From Bacillus sp. FJAT-45037 (GTDB lineage: Bacteria; Bacillota; Bacilli; Bacillales; Bacillaceae_D), in NCBI RefSeq assembly GCF_002797325.1, contig NZ_KZ454938.1, positions 1,748,267 through 1,812,266 of the forward strand: a DNA stretch of 64,000 nt. The letters are read 5' to 3'. Every line of letters starts with the position of its first letter. Within the stretch, counting starts at the first letter, position 1. The translations under genes were made by a program, and so were the position numbers. This document shows positions 1 through 9,164 of this stretch, one piece after another. Under the pieces are notes generated by a model. The model searched no databases, was not told the DNA's origin, and saw nothing but the letters and a program-made list of their open reading frames with translations.

Positions 1-54
1 ACCTGATTTATAAAGAAAGGTATGTTGATTCTAGTATGCCCTCGATTCGTTTGG

Positions 55-327
55 CTATGAAGGTTGATTTTTATCCAAACGATAAATAAATGCAAACACT
101 TCTGCGACTACTTCATATAATTCTGGCGGAATGGTTTGGTTAATATCTAGTTGTCCTAAAAGTTCAACAAGAGATTCATCTTCCTGGATCGGTATTTGAT
201 GTTCTTTTGCTTTTTCAATTAATTCCTCAGCAACAAAGCCTCTTCCCTTGGCAATTACTTCTGGAGCCTCTTGTTTTGTCGTATGATACCTTAAGGCAAC
301 GGCATGTTTTTTCTTTTCTGGCTTCAT
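55..327 (-). CDS. ylqH: YlqH, stand-alone FlhB C-terminal-domain-like protein
   Basis: A 90-residue protein matching the cytoplasmic tail (FlhB-CC) of the flagellar export gate protein FlhB. After a lysine-rich start comes KHAVALRYHTTK, then APEVIAKGRG, then an IPI stretch near residues 45-47, in the same order as in FlhB after its NPTH self-cleavage site. No membrane segment is present and the NPTH motif itself is absent, so the protein resembles the already cleaved fragment. Its start overlaps the ylqG stop codon by four bases (ATGA), so the two genes are probably co-translated. The family is known from B. subtilis as YlqH. Its role is unproven; modulation of type III export is an inference. 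Confidence 0.85.
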   Translation of the reverse strand: MKPEKKKHAVALRYHTTKQEAPEVIAKGRGFVAEELIEKAKEHQIPIQEDESLVELLGQLDINQTIPPELYEVVAEVFAFIYRLDKNQPS

Positions 328-2072
328 ATCCGGACATCCACTCCTTGATAGTCCACACGTCTATTATATCGGTCATCAGCGGAGCTTCTACTGTGTACTT
401 GAATAGAGTCTTCAATTTTTTTCCACGAAAAAGAGCTCAGCTGATATTCATGTTTTTGCAGCGACTCTTTTAAGATTGGTAGCAGTAGAGACAGCATCGT
501 CGCGGGCTTTTCGAAGGCATTAAACACCGTTAACGAAATAAATCGATTTTGAATTTGAACATCTACTATGGTTTCATTCAAAGACTCAAGCTCTAAATAA
601 AATAAGACACGGCAATGATTTGGATCGAGTTCTCCACTCTCTTGTTTTCTTCCCTCCCATTGGATGGTTAAATCCGTTTCGAAACCAGCTAATGAAAGCG
701 GAATTTGCAACAACAATTGCTGGAGCGGGCCTTGTTGTTCTTGCGCAATAATTTGAGCTCCCGTTATGCGACTGATGACCTCTGATACCCGTTCTCTTAA
801 AGGCTCTGGTAATCCATGTTGTAATTGCATGAGTGTTGCTTTTAGTCGGTCTGTATAAGGAATTTCTGCTCGAGCTGTCTGTTGCAAATGTTTCATGACA
901 TCATTTTCATGAGTATATCCGAGCATGGATATAATTTGTTTTAATTGTGTAGAAAAAAGACCTTTTGATTCGTTTGCGGTTGTCGGTATGATCTCCTGCA
1001 TCACTTGTTGGACAGCCACTTTTTCTTGATTAGACATCGGTCCCGTTATCAATGAATTCCAAGCCGTGTTCAATTGACTAACTGATAACGTCGGTTGAAT
1101 GACTCGAAGTAGTGCCGACAACCCTTCTTCCCTTCGAGGGATAGAGATCGAATCAATAAAGCGTGCTACTTCTTTTTCAGGATTTGCCTGATTGAGTGCA
1201 GACGGTTGATACTTCGGAGAAATCTGCTTAATAGTCTCTTGCTGTGCTGTGGCTGTTATCATTTGATGTACCCTGTTTATAAATGAGTCTACCCGTTCTC
1301 CTTGATTCATTACTCCGAGCTTCACCAATACACCTCGAGCTTGTTCTACAGAAGACGAATTCGCATTAGGATCAACAAGTGAAGTGATTAAGCTTTGAAC
1401 AGGAGATTTCGGTTGAGCGATTTGATTATTTTTTAGAAACTCTTGCAGTACCGTTTGTAGTTGTTTTACATTCGGTTGCGTGTTTTGAGACGGTTCATTC
1501 GTTGATTGCAATAACTGTGTTAGCGATTGTTGCAGTGAAGGCTGCTTTTCAATCGCTTGAAGAGCTTTAGCTGTCTGTTCTGTTAAGGGTAATTGGCGTT
1601 CAATCATTGTCTGTACGAGTCGCAATGTGTGTTGATCAAACTGATTTAATTTACTAAGTAGTTGAGATGCTTCTTTTAAGGCTGCTTTTGGTAAAGTCAT
1701 TTGACTTGAAGCTAGTTGTTGCATTAAAGCATCCATCCCTTTAGATGAAGGTAAGCCAAGTTGTTTTAACACTTGTTGATTGCTTGCTTCGGAGCTTCCG
1801 TTAGATGGTACCTGAGCTTGATCTATAACTTGAAGGCGTGGAATTCCAGTACCTTCTTTCACTTCAAACCAATACTTCTCCCCAGCAACAAGAGGCACTT
1901 CAAGTTTAGCTGTTAAATGCATACCATTAAGTGAGAGAGAGGCGATATGATTGGGAAAAAGCTTCGTGATCTTCCCTTGAAAAACATGCCCTGTCATCAG
2001 GGTGAGAGGGGCACGAGTCATCCGTTGTGCGGTTTGCTGTGTCAATGTTTGACTAAGTTGTGTCGTGTTCAT
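324..2072 (-). CDS. ylqG: YlqG, glutamine-rich protein with a FliK-like C-terminal region
   Basis: A 582-residue protein at the position of B. subtilis ylqG. The first two thirds are rich in Gln, Ser, Thr and Leu with low-complexity helical stretches and no clear catalytic motif. About residues 470-570 (from IPLSLAGFETDLTIQWEG to HEYQLSSFSW) read like the C-terminal domain of the flagellar hook-length ruler FliK: a beta-rich segment, then LPILKESLQKHEYQL. It lies upstream of ylqH with a four-base overlap. The start has a good ribosome site (AAGGGTGAT). No signal peptide is visible. The FliK resemblance is my reading of pattern and neighbour, not a search result. Confidence 0.75.
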   Translation of the reverse strand: MNTTQLSQTLTQQTAQRMTRAPLTLMTGHVFQGKITKLFPNHIASLSLNGMHLTAKLEVPLVAGEKYWFEVKEGTGIPRLQVIDQAQVPSNGSSEASNQQVLKQLGLPSSKGMDALMQQLASSQMTLPKAALKEASQLLSKLNQFDQHTLRLVQTMIERQLPLTEQTAKALQAIEKQPSLQQSLTQLLQSTNEPSQNTQPNVKQLQTVLQEFLKNNQIAQPKSPVQSLITSLVDPNANSSSVEQARGVLVKLGVMNQGERVDSFINRVHQMITATAQQETIKQISPKYQPSALNQANPEKEVARFIDSISIPRREEGLSALLRVIQPTLSVSQLNTAWNSLITGPMSNQEKVAVQQVMQEIIPTTANESKGLFSTQLKQIISMLGYTHENDVMKHLQQTARAEIPYTDRLKATLMQLQHGLPEPLRERVSEVISRITGAQIIAQEQQGPLQQLLLQIPLSLAGFETDLTIQWEGRKQESGELDPNHCRVLFYLELESLNETIVDVQIQNRFISLTVFNAFEKPATMLSLLLPILKESLQKHEYQLSSFSWKKIEDSIQVHSRSSADDRYNRRVDYQGVDVRI

Positions 2073-2096
2073 CCAATCACCCTTTTTTAGAAACTG

Positions 2097-2870
2097 TTAG
2101 TTGTTCAAGCAATCTGCAACAGGTTTAAATGATTTTCGGTGTTCTTTCGTTACACCTAATGTGGCTAGCGCCTCTAAATGGACAGGAGTTGGATAACCAA
2201 CATGTCGATCAAAGCCATAACCTGGGTATATACTCGCTAACTCTTCCATATATTGATCACGCGAAACTTTTGCTAAAACCGAACTTGCGGCAATCGCCAA
2301 ACTTTTCTGATCCCCTTTAATTAGTGATACTTGAGGAAGGTCAATCGGCAAGTTAATCGCATCGAGCAATAAATAATCTGGTTGTACATCAAGCTTTTTA
2401 ATAGCTCGCTGCATAGCAAGTTTTGTTGCCTCATAAATGTTCACTTCATCAATTTCAGCAGCTGTTACGAACTCAATCGAATAAGCAATTGCCTGTTTTT
2501 TTATTTCTTCAAAAAAATAGTCTCGCTTATCTTTAGAGAGCTTTTTTGAATCAGTCAACCCGTATAATTCACAAGATTGCGGAAGAATGACTGCAGCTGC
2601 AACAACTGGTCCTGCTAGGGGACCTCGTCCTACTTCATCAAGTCCAGCTACATAGTCGTACCCTTTTTCCCATGCTATTTTTTCGTAATTTTGCATCTCT
2701 TCGTGCATATAGAGAAGTTCTGCTTTTTTCATTTTTGCTTTGTCATATCTTTGTAACAGTTTTTGTACGCCTTTTCTCTCGTCTGCTCGCAATTGTTCGA
2801 TTTTGTCGGATTCAATTTCTTTTTCACTAAATAAATAAGCTTCAATCTCTTTAATCGCTAATCGTTTCAT
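2097..2870 (-). CDS. rnhB: Ribonuclease HII
   Basis: RNase HII cleaves the RNA strand of RNA-DNA hybrids and removes single ribonucleotides misincorporated into DNA. The protein has 257 residues, the usual length in Bacillus. An N-terminal helical domain (about 1-70) precedes the catalytic domain, which opens with AGLDEVGRGPLAGPVVAA; Asp78 and Glu79 are the first acidic catalytic residues. DSKKLS and LLLDAINLP follow, and the conserved SVLAKVSRDQYM is near residue 200. It lies 24 bases before ylqG and is separated from rbgA by a strong terminator. The order rbgA-rnhB-ylqG-ylqH is standard for Bacillus. Confidence 0.97.
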   Translation of the reverse strand: MKRLAIKEIEAYLFSEKEIESDKIEQLRADERKGVQKLLQRYDKAKMKKAELLYMHEEMQNYEKIAWEKGYDYVAGLDEVGRGPLAGPVVAAAVILPQSCELYGLTDSKKLSKDKRDYFFEEIKKQAIAYSIEFVTAAEIDEVNIYEATKLAMQRAIKKLDVQPDYLLLDAINLPIDLPQVSLIKGDQKSLAIAASSVLAKVSRDQYMEELASIYPGYGFDRHVGYPTPVHLEALATLGVTKEHRKSFKPVADCLNN

Positions 2871-2950
2871 GTCATAACCTCTGTTTTTTTAATATCGACC
2901 ATTTTCGCTTTCATTTTAATGGATAAGTGACTTATTCATTCATCGAGGCT

Positions 2951-2999
2951 CGAAAAGAAAAGCCGCAGTAGACAGCAAGGTGTCTTCTAGCGGCTTCTT
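2951..2999 (-). terminator. Rho-independent terminator after rbgA
   Basis: On the minus strand GCCGCTAGAAGACA and TGTCTACTGCGGC pair around a short loop and are followed by TTTTCTTTTC. The hairpin starts just past the rbgA stop, so it ends the rbgA transcript before rnhB. Confidence 0.85.
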
Positions 3000-3854
3000 T
3001 TATGCTTCAGGCGGTTTTTCTAACGTAACTTGTCCTAATGTTCCTGAACGTAATTCGCGTAAAATAAGCTCTGCAGCTTTATCGTAGTCAATGTAACCTC
3101 CAGGTAATAAGCACCCTCTTTGTTTGCCTATGGCATCAAAAAGTTCTAATCCGTCCTCTGGAACTTTACCCAACTTATAGCGGTTCATCACACGATCAGG
3201 ATAATGATCTTTTAAGTAATTCAGCGTAAAGAGCGCAATATCTTGAAAGTCAAGAAGTTCATCCTTGATTGCGCCTGTAGCTGCTAGTCGATACCCAATC
3301 ACTTGATCTTCGAATTTAGGCCACAAAATACCTGGTGTATCTAAAAGTTCTAATTCACCACTTGCAATTTTAATCCATTGTTGCTTCTTCGTCACACCCG
3401 GACGGTCCCCCACCTGAGCAATTCTTTTCGAAGCAAGTCGGTTAATCAATGTTGATTTACCCACATTAGGGATTCCAATAATCATTGCTCGAATCGCTCG
3501 AGGCTTCATTCCTTTTGATTTCCACTTTTCAAATAACGGGCTTGCCAGCATTTGGCATGCACCAGCAATTCTTTCTATACCTTTACCATTTTGAGCATTA
3601 ATAGCAAGTACAGTTGCCCCGTTCTTTTCAAAATCGCGCGCCCACTCTTTTGTGATGTTAGGGTCCGCCAAATCTGCTTTATTTAATAAAACAAGCCTCG
3701 GTTTATGCCCAACAATTTCATCCATCATTGGGTTTCTAGACGACATTGGTAGTCGAGCGTCCACTAATTCAATCACGACGTCTATTAATTTTAGCTTTTC
3801 GGTTACTTCTCTTCTCGCTTTGGCCATATGACCAGGAAACCATTGTATTGCCAT
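3000..3854 (-). CDS. rbgA: Ribosome biogenesis GTPase RbgA (YlqF)
   Basis: RbgA is a circularly permuted GTPase needed for a late step in 50S subunit assembly. The order of GTPase motifs is permuted: LNKAD (G4) comes before [15 protein letters not shown] (G1), followed by GDRPGVT (G2) and [10 protein letters not shown] (G3). The N-terminal [15 protein letters not shown] is the family signature. I place the start at the ATG at 3854, five bases after AGGTGG, giving 284 residues; a GTG nine bases upstream immediately follows the lepB stop. It directly follows lepB and probably shares its transcript. Confidence 0.96.
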   Translation of the reverse strand: MAIQWFPGHMAKARREVTEKLKLIDVVIELVDARLPMSSRNPMMDEIVGHKPRLVLLNKADLADPNITKEWARDFEKNGATVLAINAQNGKGIERIAGACQMLASPLFEKWKSKGMKPRAIRAMIIGIPNVGKSTLINRLASKRIAQVGDRPGVTKKQQWIKIASGELELLDTPGILWPKFEDQVIGYRLAATGAIKDELLDFQDIALFTLNYLKDHYPDRVMNRYKLGKVPEDGLELFDAIGKQRGCLLPGGYIDYDKAAELILRELRSGTLGQVTLEKPPEA

Positions 3855-3863
3855 ACTTTCCAC

Positions 3864-4415
3864 CTACTCTACAATTCCAATATTGACAAACGGCCAAAAA
3901 ACGACATTTGCCTTACCAATCACTTCATCTTTATGAACTACACCTATATCTCTAGAATCTAAGCTATTATGTCTATTATCCCCTAATACAAAAAGATGAT
4001 CATCAGGAATGATTTGAGAACCAATTGTTTGCGCTAAATCAAAGTCTCTTGTCACAAAATCATTGCTATAAAATGCCTTTAATTCATCTAAATAAGGCTC
4101 CGCGATTGCTTCCCCATTTACGAATAATTGATCATTTTTGTACTCTATATGATCACCTGGCAATCCGATGATTCGTTTTATATAGTCTTTCCCACCTGGT
4201 GCATGAAAAACAATAATATCAAATCGTTTAGGCTCAGATATGGCATAGCCAATTTTATTCACAATCATCCGGTCGCTATGTTCAAGTGTAGGCATCATTG
4301 ACTGACCGTCTACTACGATGGGAGCAAATAAGAAATAACGTATTGAAAAAGCAACGACAACTGCAACGACAACCGCCTTTACCCACTCTAGAGAATTTGA
4401 CTTGCTATTTTCCAT
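3864..4415 (-). CDS. lepB: Type I signal peptidase
   Basis: This membrane serine protease cuts signal peptides from exported proteins. The 183 residues have one N-terminal membrane segment (about residues 11-30) and an outward catalytic domain, the simple Gram-positive Sip form. The nucleophile is Ser39 in DGQSMMPTL and the general base is the lysine of KDYIKRIIGLPGD near residue 80. LFVLGDNRHNSLDSRD (box E) is near residue 140. The gene lies between rplS and rbgA and has a terminator-bearing gap of about 110 bases upstream. Confidence 0.96.
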   Translation of the reverse strand: MENSKSNSLEWVKAVVVAVVVAFSIRYFLFAPIVVDGQSMMPTLEHSDRMIVNKIGYAISEPKRFDIIVFHAPGGKDYIKRIIGLPGDHIEYKNDQLFVNGEAIAEPYLDELKAFYSNDFVTRDFDLAQTIGSQIIPDDHLFVLGDNRHNSLDSRDIGVVHKDEVIGKANVVFWPFVNIGIVE

Positions 4416-4487
4416 CGTTTCGCCCCCAATTATGTATCATCTCTTTATTTTAGCATAAATTTTTGCCGTGAACATAATTTAAACTTA

Positions 4488-4521
4488 AAAGAAGGAGCTT
4501 AGTAAACTAAGCTCCTTCTCT
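4488..4521 (-). terminator. Terminator after rplS
   Basis: A near-perfect 14-base-pair stem on the minus strand, AGAAGGAGCTTAGT with ACTAAGCTCCTTCT, followed by TTTTAA. It lies a few bases after the rplS stop at 4528, so rplS is likely a single-gene transcript. Confidence 0.9.
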
Positions 4522-4527
4522 CGGTTC

Positions 4528-4872
4528 TTATCGGATTTCTTTAATACGAGCTGCTTTACCACGTAGTTCACGTAGATAGTAAAGTTTCGCACGACGTACT
4601 TTACCGCGACGCTTCACGTCAATCTTAGCGATTTTCGGTGAATGTAATGGGAATGTACGTTCAACACCTACACCGTAAGACATTTTACGAACTGTGAAAG
4701 TTTCACTAACTCCAGTACCGCGACGCTTGATCACGACACCTTCGTATTTCTGAATACGCTCACGTGTACCCTCTACAACTTTAACGTCGATAACTAAAGT
4801 ATCACCAGGACGAAAAGCAGGAAGATCTGTACGTAATTGCTCACTTGTAATTTCACGAATAATGTTGTTCAT
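4528..4872 (-). CDS. rplS: Ribosomal protein bL19
   Basis: Ribosomal protein L19 sits at the 30S-50S interface. The protein has 114 residues, close to the B. subtilis length, and contains the family stretches [41 protein letters not shown] and [16 protein letters not shown]. It has its own sigma-A-type promoter, a structured leader and a terminator, so it is transcribed separately from trmD upstream. The start has the SD GGAAGGAG. Confidence 0.98.
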   Translation of the reverse strand: MNNIIREITSEQLRTDLPAFRPGDTLVIDVKVVEGTRERIQKYEGVVIKRRGTGVSETFTVRKMSYGVGVERTFPLHSPKIAKIDVKRRGKVRRAKLYYLRELRGKAARIKEIR

Positions 4873-4897
4873 CGTATAATTCCACTCCTTCCATACA

Positions 4898-4932
4898 GAT
4901 GTTCATATCAGTGTTTCCCGCAGCGGAACATC
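4898..4932 (-). promoter_or_regulatory. Candidate L19 autoregulatory leader hairpin
   Basis: The rplS leader RNA contains GATGTTC and GAACATC, a 7-base-pair stem closing an internally structured loop, just upstream of the SD. An L19 leader family that regulates rplS is known in Bacillus. The location and size fit; I did not align the covariation pattern. Confidence 0.6.
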
Positions 4933-4960
4933 GTAATTGCTAGCCTAAGCCACAAATTCA

Positions 4961-4989
4961 ATTATACCACATAGGATTAATATTAACAA
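4961..4989 (-). promoter_or_regulatory. rplS promoter (sigma-A type)
   Basis: Reading the minus strand, -35 TTGTTA (4989-4984), a 17-base spacer and -10 TATAAT (4966-4961). Transcription would start near 4954, giving a leader of about 80 bases before rplS. Confidence 0.8.
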
Positions 4990-5017
4990 TAGAAACTCTT
5001 CAAAAGAGAAGAAGTTT

Positions 5018-5770
5018 TTATTTTTTTTTGTGCTCTGTTTTCTCTTTTTTTAAGTCATTCAGTACCTTTTTTTCTTCTTCCGACAAGTTTCGTAGGTCTA
5101 AAAGATCTGGCCTACGATTCAACGTCCTTTTTAACGATTCTTTTTTTCGCCACGCTTCAATGTTTGCATGATGCCCAGATAATAAAACGTCTGGGACGAC
5201 CCTTCCTTTATAGTCAGCGGGTCTCGTATATTGAGGATGTTCTAGTAAGCCTGTTGAAAAAGAGTCTGTCACAGCAGAATCAGCATTTCCTAACACACCG
5301 GGCAATAAACGAGTTACACTGTCAGCAATAACCATCGCCCCTAATTCGCCACCGGTTAACACGTAATCACCAATAGAAATCTCATCTGTTACCAAATACT
5401 CCCTCACACGTTCATCATATCCTTCATAATGGCCGCAAAGTAGAATCAGATGCTCTTCCTGTGCAAGTTCTTCTGCTTTATCCTGCGTGTAACGCTCTCC
5501 TTGTGGGCAAAGCATAATGATTCTTGGTGTTACTTTACTTGTATTGATTTGCGCCTCTACAGCATCAAAGATCGGTTGTGGTGAGAGTACCATCCCTGCT
5601 CCACCACCGTAAGGGTAGTCATCGACTTTTTTATGCTTATTTGTTGCGTACTCGCGAAAATCAACGGCCTGAAATGTAACAAGACCCTCTCCTGCTGCTT
5701 TTTTTAGGATCGAAGACCCAAATACCCCTCTAAACATTTCGGGAAACAGCGTCAGTACATCAATTCTCAT
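5018..5770 (-). CDS. trmD: tRNA (guanine-37-N1)-methyltransferase
   Basis: TrmD methylates G37 next to the anticodon using S-adenosylmethionine and prevents frameshifting. The 250 residues show the trefoil-knot SPOUT fold: [12 protein letters not shown] (about 111-122) and [16 protein letters not shown] (about 131-146) form the knotted cofactor site. [11 protein letters not shown] near residue 51 is also conserved. The C-terminus is a lysine-rich tail. The start overlaps the rimM stop (ATGA), as is usual for rimM-trmD. Confidence 0.98.
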   Translation of the reverse strand: MRIDVLTLFPEMFRGVFGSSILKKAAGEGLVTFQAVDFREYATNKHKKVDDYPYGGGAGMVLSPQPIFDAVEAQINTSKVTPRIIMLCPQGERYTQDKAEELAQEEHLILLCGHYEGYDERVREYLVTDEISIGDYVLTGGELGAMVIADSVTRLLPGVLGNADSAVTDSFSTGLLEHPQYTRPADYKGRVVPDVLLSGHHANIEAWRKKESLKRTLNRRPDLLDLRNLSEEEKKVLNDLKKEKTEHKKK

Positions 5771-6288
5771 TCAACTAGTCCCTCTAGTAAATGCACATAA
5801 ATTTTTCTTGCATCGATGTCAATCTCTTTGACCACATCTTCTATATACGGGATTAGAATATCTTTCCCGCCACCTTCGCGACGAATCACCCATACATCAT
5901 TCGCACCTGTTTCGATAATTTCTTTGATTTCCCCAAGACATTCATCTGTATCGGTGATGACTTCACATCCAATGATCTCATGGTAATAAAATTCACCTTC
6001 ATCAAGCTCACTGAGTTGATCCTCTGATACAAAAAGAGCACTCCCCTTAAAGCCTTCTACATCATTAATAAATGGATAGCCTTCGAATGTAAGTAAATCG
6101 AAATTTTTATGTACACGATGACTTTTAACAATGACAGGAGTTTTCTTTTTTGATTCTGGTTCAATGATCCATAATTTTGTACCTACTGCATAGCGCTCCT
6201 CTGCAAAATCCGTAGAAGAAATAACTCTAATCTCACCGCAAACACCGTGCGTGTTCACAATCTTACCTACTCTAAAAAATTCTGTCAT
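5767..6288 (-). CDS. rimM: 16S rRNA processing protein RimM
   Basis: RimM binds ribosomal protein S19 and helps mature the 30S head domain. The N-terminal domain begins [18 protein letters not shown] and the C-terminal half is a PRC barrel ([13 protein letters not shown] to [16 protein letters not shown]). I use the ATG at 6288, which has an AAAGTGGG ribosome site; an in-frame GTG lies four codons upstream. The gene overlaps the end of ylqD by about 17 bases and trmD by four, so the three are coupled. Confidence 0.96.
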   Translation of the reverse strand: MTEFFRVGKIVNTHGVCGEIRVISSTDFAEERYAVGTKLWIIEPESKKKTPVIVKSHRVHKNFDLLTFEGYPFINDVEGFKGSALFVSEDQLSELDEGEFYYHEIIGCEVITDTDECLGEIKEIIETGANDVWVIRREGGGKDILIPYIEDVVKEIDIDARKIYVHLLEGLVE

Positions 6289-6688
6289 GGTTTTTCCCAC
6301 TTTCTCGAATATCTATTATCACTCCGTCTTCCACTATGATCTCGATTGGTTTATCTGATGATGTCCACTTGTCACCAATGTTGATTTCATGAATCGACTC
6401 AAGTTTTTCTCCTTTTAACTCTGCCCCAAGTGGCAATAGCGCTAATTGCTCAAGCTGAAAAGTCAAGGCAATAATTTGCTCTTCCTTTTTGAGACATTCT
6501 TCTTCTAAACGAACGTGTCGATGTCGCTCGTTTTTATGCGAGCTCATGCTTTTTTTCATTTGAAATGTGAATTGTGCCAGTTCTTTTTCAGCTTGCATTT
6601 TTTTCTCTTTGAATTCTTTATTCATTTCTTGTCGCTTTTGTTCGGTTAAGATATATATAACTTGTGCAGTACGAAGGAATTTAAGCAT
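6272..6688 (-). CDS. ylqD: YlqD family protein of unknown function
   Basis: A 138-residue acidic and basic mixed protein in the ylqD position between khpA and rimM. Residues about 15-85 are a Lys/Glu-rich predicted coiled coil ([29 protein letters not shown]). The C-terminal 50 residues look like a small beta domain ([21 protein letters not shown]). There are no membrane segments. It overlaps rimM, suggesting a ribosome-related role, but function is unknown. Confidence 0.85.
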   Translation of the reverse strand: MLKFLRTAQVIYILTEQKRQEMNKEFKEKKMQAEKELAQFTFQMKKSMSSHKNERHRHVRLEEECLKKEEQIIALTFQLEQLALLPLGAELKGEKLESIHEINIGDKWTSSDKPIEIIVEDGVIIDIRESGKNHDRIF

Positions 6689-6744
6689 GGTTCTATTCTC
6701 TCCATTTCAGTTGGAGTATAAAAGGTTGCTATCTTTTTTTGATA

Positions 6745-6779
6745 TACAAAAAGGGAGAGGTTGCCCCCACCCTTTTTGT
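6745..6779 (-). terminator. Terminator after khpA
   Basis: Minus-strand stem AAAAAGGGTGG with CCTCTCCCTTTTT directly after the khpA stop. It should separate rpsP-khpA from ylqD-rimM-trmD, at least partly. Confidence 0.7.
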
Positions 6780-6789
6780 TTCATGATGT

Positions 6790-7020
6790 TTAATCGACGA
6801 TGTTCAGTCTAACTCGCTGTTTTTCCTGCATTGCTGCAGCATAGACAAGCGAGCGCATTGCTTTTGCTGTACGACCTTGCTTTCCAATAACCTTACCTAC
6901 ATCACTTGGATGAACTGTTAAAGTTAAGCAAACCGTATCGCCTTCTTGCTGTTCTGTTACTAGAACGTCATCGGGCTGGTCAACAAGTGCTTTGGCAATG
7001 TGTTCAACTAGAGACTTCAT
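6790..7020 (-). CDS. khpA: KH-domain RNA-binding protein KhpA (YlqC)
   Basis: A 76-residue single KH-domain protein. The RNA-binding loop GKQG is at residues 46-49 in VIGKQGRTAKAMRSLV. KhpA pairs with KhpB (Jag) in Firmicutes to bind many small and messenger RNAs. It follows rpsP by 22 bases and is probably co-transcribed with it, then a terminator follows. The length is that of the family, and I see nothing unusual. Confidence 0.96.
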   Translation of the reverse strand: MKSLVEHIAKALVDQPDDVLVTEQQEGDTVCLTLTVHPSDVGKVIGKQGRTAKAMRSLVYAAAMQEKQRVRLNIVD

Positions 7021-7042
7021 CTCATTCTCCTTTTTAGAAGAA

Positions 7043-7315
7043 TTATTTTTGGTTCTTAGCGTTATGAACCTTTTCCATTAAACCAGCTTTAGAGAATAAG
7101 TTGCGAACTGTATCAGATGGCTTAGCACCTTTTAAGATCCATTCAACAGCTTTTTCTTCTTGCAAGTCAACCTTAGCCGGTTGAGTTAATGGGTTGTACG
7201 TTCCAATCTCTTCGATGAAACGACCATCACGCGGTGCGCGAGAATCTGCTACTACTACACGATAAAATGGGGACTTTTTAGAACCCATACGTTTTAAACG
7301 AATTTTTACTGCCAT
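7043..7315 (-). CDS. rpsP: Ribosomal protein bS16
   Basis: A 90-residue ribosomal protein of the small subunit, same length as in B. subtilis. It begins [19 protein letters not shown] and includes [21 protein letters not shown], both family signatures. The start at 7315 is chosen over upstream in-frame starts because GGAGGTG lies directly before it and the family begins there. It has a clear promoter upstream and heads the rpsP-khpA unit. Confidence 0.98.
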   Translation of the reverse strand: MAVKIRLKRMGSKKSPFYRVVVADSRAPRDGRFIEEIGTYNPLTQPAKVDLQEEKAVEWILKGAKPSDTVRNLFSKAGLMEKVHNAKNQK

Positions 7316-7353
7316 TCGTAAAACACCTCCAAAATTAATTAACACAGTGATAT

Positions 7354-7382
7354 ATATTATCATCAATTTTCTTAGATTTCAA
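7354..7382 (-). promoter_or_regulatory. rpsP promoter (sigma-A type)
   Basis: On the minus strand, -35 TTGAAA (7382-7377), a 17-base spacer and -10 TAATAT (7359-7354), about 40 bases before the rpsP start. Confidence 0.75.
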
Positions 7383-7421
7383 GGGAATTTCCTTTACAGT
7401 CTAAAAAAAACGATTTCCAGA

Positions 7422-8780
7422 TTAAAATGGGAGTTTAAGGCCACCTAAACCTTTGCCTTTTTTCTTCCCCTTGCCTGATGTCATATTCGTCATTTGCTTC
7501 ATCATTTTCTTCATATCTTCAAATTGCTTTAGCAAACGATTGACATCTTGTATACTCGTCCCGCTTCCTTTAGCGATGCGACGACGACGACTTCCATTCA
7601 TTAAACTAGGGTCTTTCTTTTCTGCCTTGGTCATTGAACGAACAATGGCCTCTACACGCACCAGTTGCTTGTCATCAACTTTTAGATCCTTTAACCCTTT
7701 TGCCTTGTTCATCCCAGGCATCATGTTAAGGATTTCATCAAGTGGACCCATGCTTTTAACTTGATCGAGTTGCTCAAGAAAATCATCAAACGTGAAATCC
7801 ATCGTTCTCATTTTTTTCTCAAGCTCACGCGCTTTCTCTTCATCAACATTCGATTGAGCCTTTTCAATTAACGTTAACATATCTCCCATACCGAGAATTC
7901 GTGAGGCCATGCGATCTGGATAAAATGGTTCCAATTGATCGATTTTCTCGCCCGTCCCAGCAAACTTAATAGGAGTATTCGTTACAGCCTTAACTGAAAT
8001 CGCCGCTCCACCTCTAGTGTCACCATCAAGCTTTGTTAATACGACTCCTGTAACATCTAGTTGCTCATTAAAGCTCTCGGCTACATTAACAGCATCTTGA
8101 CCTGTCATTGCATCGACGACTAGTAATATTTCATCAGGCTTCGCAAGCTCCTTAACGTCCTGTAACTCACCCATAAGCTCTTCATCAATATGAAGACGCC
8201 CAGCTGTATCAATCAACACATAATCATGATGATCTTCTTTTGCTTTTTCAATGGCTTGTTTGGCGATTTCAACAGGACTCACTTGATCCCCTAGAGAAAA
8301 AACAGGCATGTTAAGCTGTTTTCCTAGTGTTTCAAGCTGTTTAATCGCAGCAGGTCGATAAATATCAGCGGCAACAAGCATCGGTTTACGATTATGTTTT
8401 TTTCGAAGATGATTAGCAAGCTTTGCTGTGGTGGTTGTTTTACCCGCCCCTTGCAAGCCGACCATCATCACGACCGTTGGTGGTTTATTAGAGACGGCAA
8501 TCTTGCTTTGCTCGCCCCCCATTAATGCCGTTAATTCTTCATTTACGACCTTAATGATTTGTTGACCTGGAGTCAGGCTCTTCATTACTTCTTGCCCAAG
8601 GGCTTTTTCTTTCACACTTGCAATAAATTGCTTAACAACTTTAAAGTTAACATCCGCTTCAAGTAGGGCTAGGCGAACCTCACGCATCATTTCTTTAACG
8701 TCTTGTTCGCTTACTTTCCCTTTCCCGCGGATTTTTGTTAATGTATCCTGCAGTCGTTCAGCTAAACTTTCAAATGCCAT
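7422..8780 (-). CDS. ffh: Signal recognition particle protein Ffh
   Basis: Ffh is the SRP54 GTPase that, with the small SRP RNA, targets nascent membrane and secreted proteins to FtsY. The N domain is at about 1-100, and the G domain has GLQGAGKTTTTAK at 108-120, DTAGR near 191 and TKLDGD near 249. The methionine-rich M domain (about 300-440) binds RNA and signal peptides, and contains SRRRRIAKGSG and MKKMMKQM. The C-terminal tail is Lys/Gly rich. The 452 residues are close to the family norm. It follows ylxM by 11 bases. Confidence 0.99.
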   Translation of the reverse strand: MAFESLAERLQDTLTKIRGKGKVSEQDVKEMMREVRLALLEADVNFKVVKQFIASVKEKALGQEVMKSLTPGQQIIKVVNEELTALMGGEQSKIAVSNKPPTVVMMVGLQGAGKTTTTAKLANHLRKKHNRKPMLVAADIYRPAAIKQLETLGKQLNMPVFSLGDQVSPVEIAKQAIEKAKEDHHDYVLIDTAGRLHIDEELMGELQDVKELAKPDEILLVVDAMTGQDAVNVAESFNEQLDVTGVVLTKLDGDTRGGAAISVKAVTNTPIKFAGTGEKIDQLEPFYPDRMASRILGMGDMLTLIEKAQSNVDEEKARELEKKMRTMDFTFDDFLEQLDQVKSMGPLDEILNMMPGMNKAKGLKDLKVDDKQLVRVEAIVRSMTKAEKKDPSLMNGSRRRRIAKGSGTSIQDVNRLLKQFEDMKKMMKQMTNMTSGKGKKKGKGLGGLKLPF

Positions 8781-8791
8781 GTTGTCGCCTC

Positions 8792-9121
8792 CTAATCCAA
8801 TATCTCAAGAGATTGAATATATTTTATGATCTCTTCAGGAGTCGCGTTGCGTTGAATTGCAGCTCTCAAGCTGTTCAATAGCTCTTGACGTTCTTGAAAC
8901 TTCGTAAGCAATGATAGCTTTTGTTCATACTCCTCAAGCATCGCTTCTGTGCGCTTAATGTTATCATAAACGGCTTGGCGACTAACTTCAAACTCTTCGG
9001 CAATTTCACCTAAAGAAAAATCATCAAGGTAATACAATGACATGTACTTACGTTGTTTAGGTGTTAAGAGCGACTGATAAAAATCGAACAAAAAATTCAT
9101 TCGAAGCGTTTTGTCTAGCAC
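8792..9121 (-). CDS. ylxM: YlxM, SRP-associated helix-turn-helix protein
   Basis: YlxM is a small protein with a sigma-70 region-4-like helix-turn-helix, always encoded before ffh in Firmicutes; it stimulates SRP GTPase activity in streptococci. Here [23 protein letters not shown] is the HTH at about residues 35-57. The start is the GTG at 9121, preceded by AAGGAG nine bases upstream, giving 109 residues, as in B. subtilis; upstream in-frame starts lack a ribosome site. A sigma-A promoter lies directly upstream and should drive ylxM-ffh. Confidence 0.94.
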   Translation of the reverse strand: MLDKTLRMNFLFDFYQSLLTPKQRKYMSLYYLDDFSLGEIAEEFEVSRQAVYDNIKRTEAMLEEYEQKLSLLTKFQERQELLNSLRAAIQRNATPEEIIKYIQSLEILD

Positions 9122-9164
9122 ACCGTCCAACTCCTTGTTAAGTGATTTCCCTTTACAAGATAAC

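Noticed and set aside
1-54. Anything at the left edge after ylqH
   Set aside because: Only 54 bases remain; no gene, terminator or partial frame could be supported.
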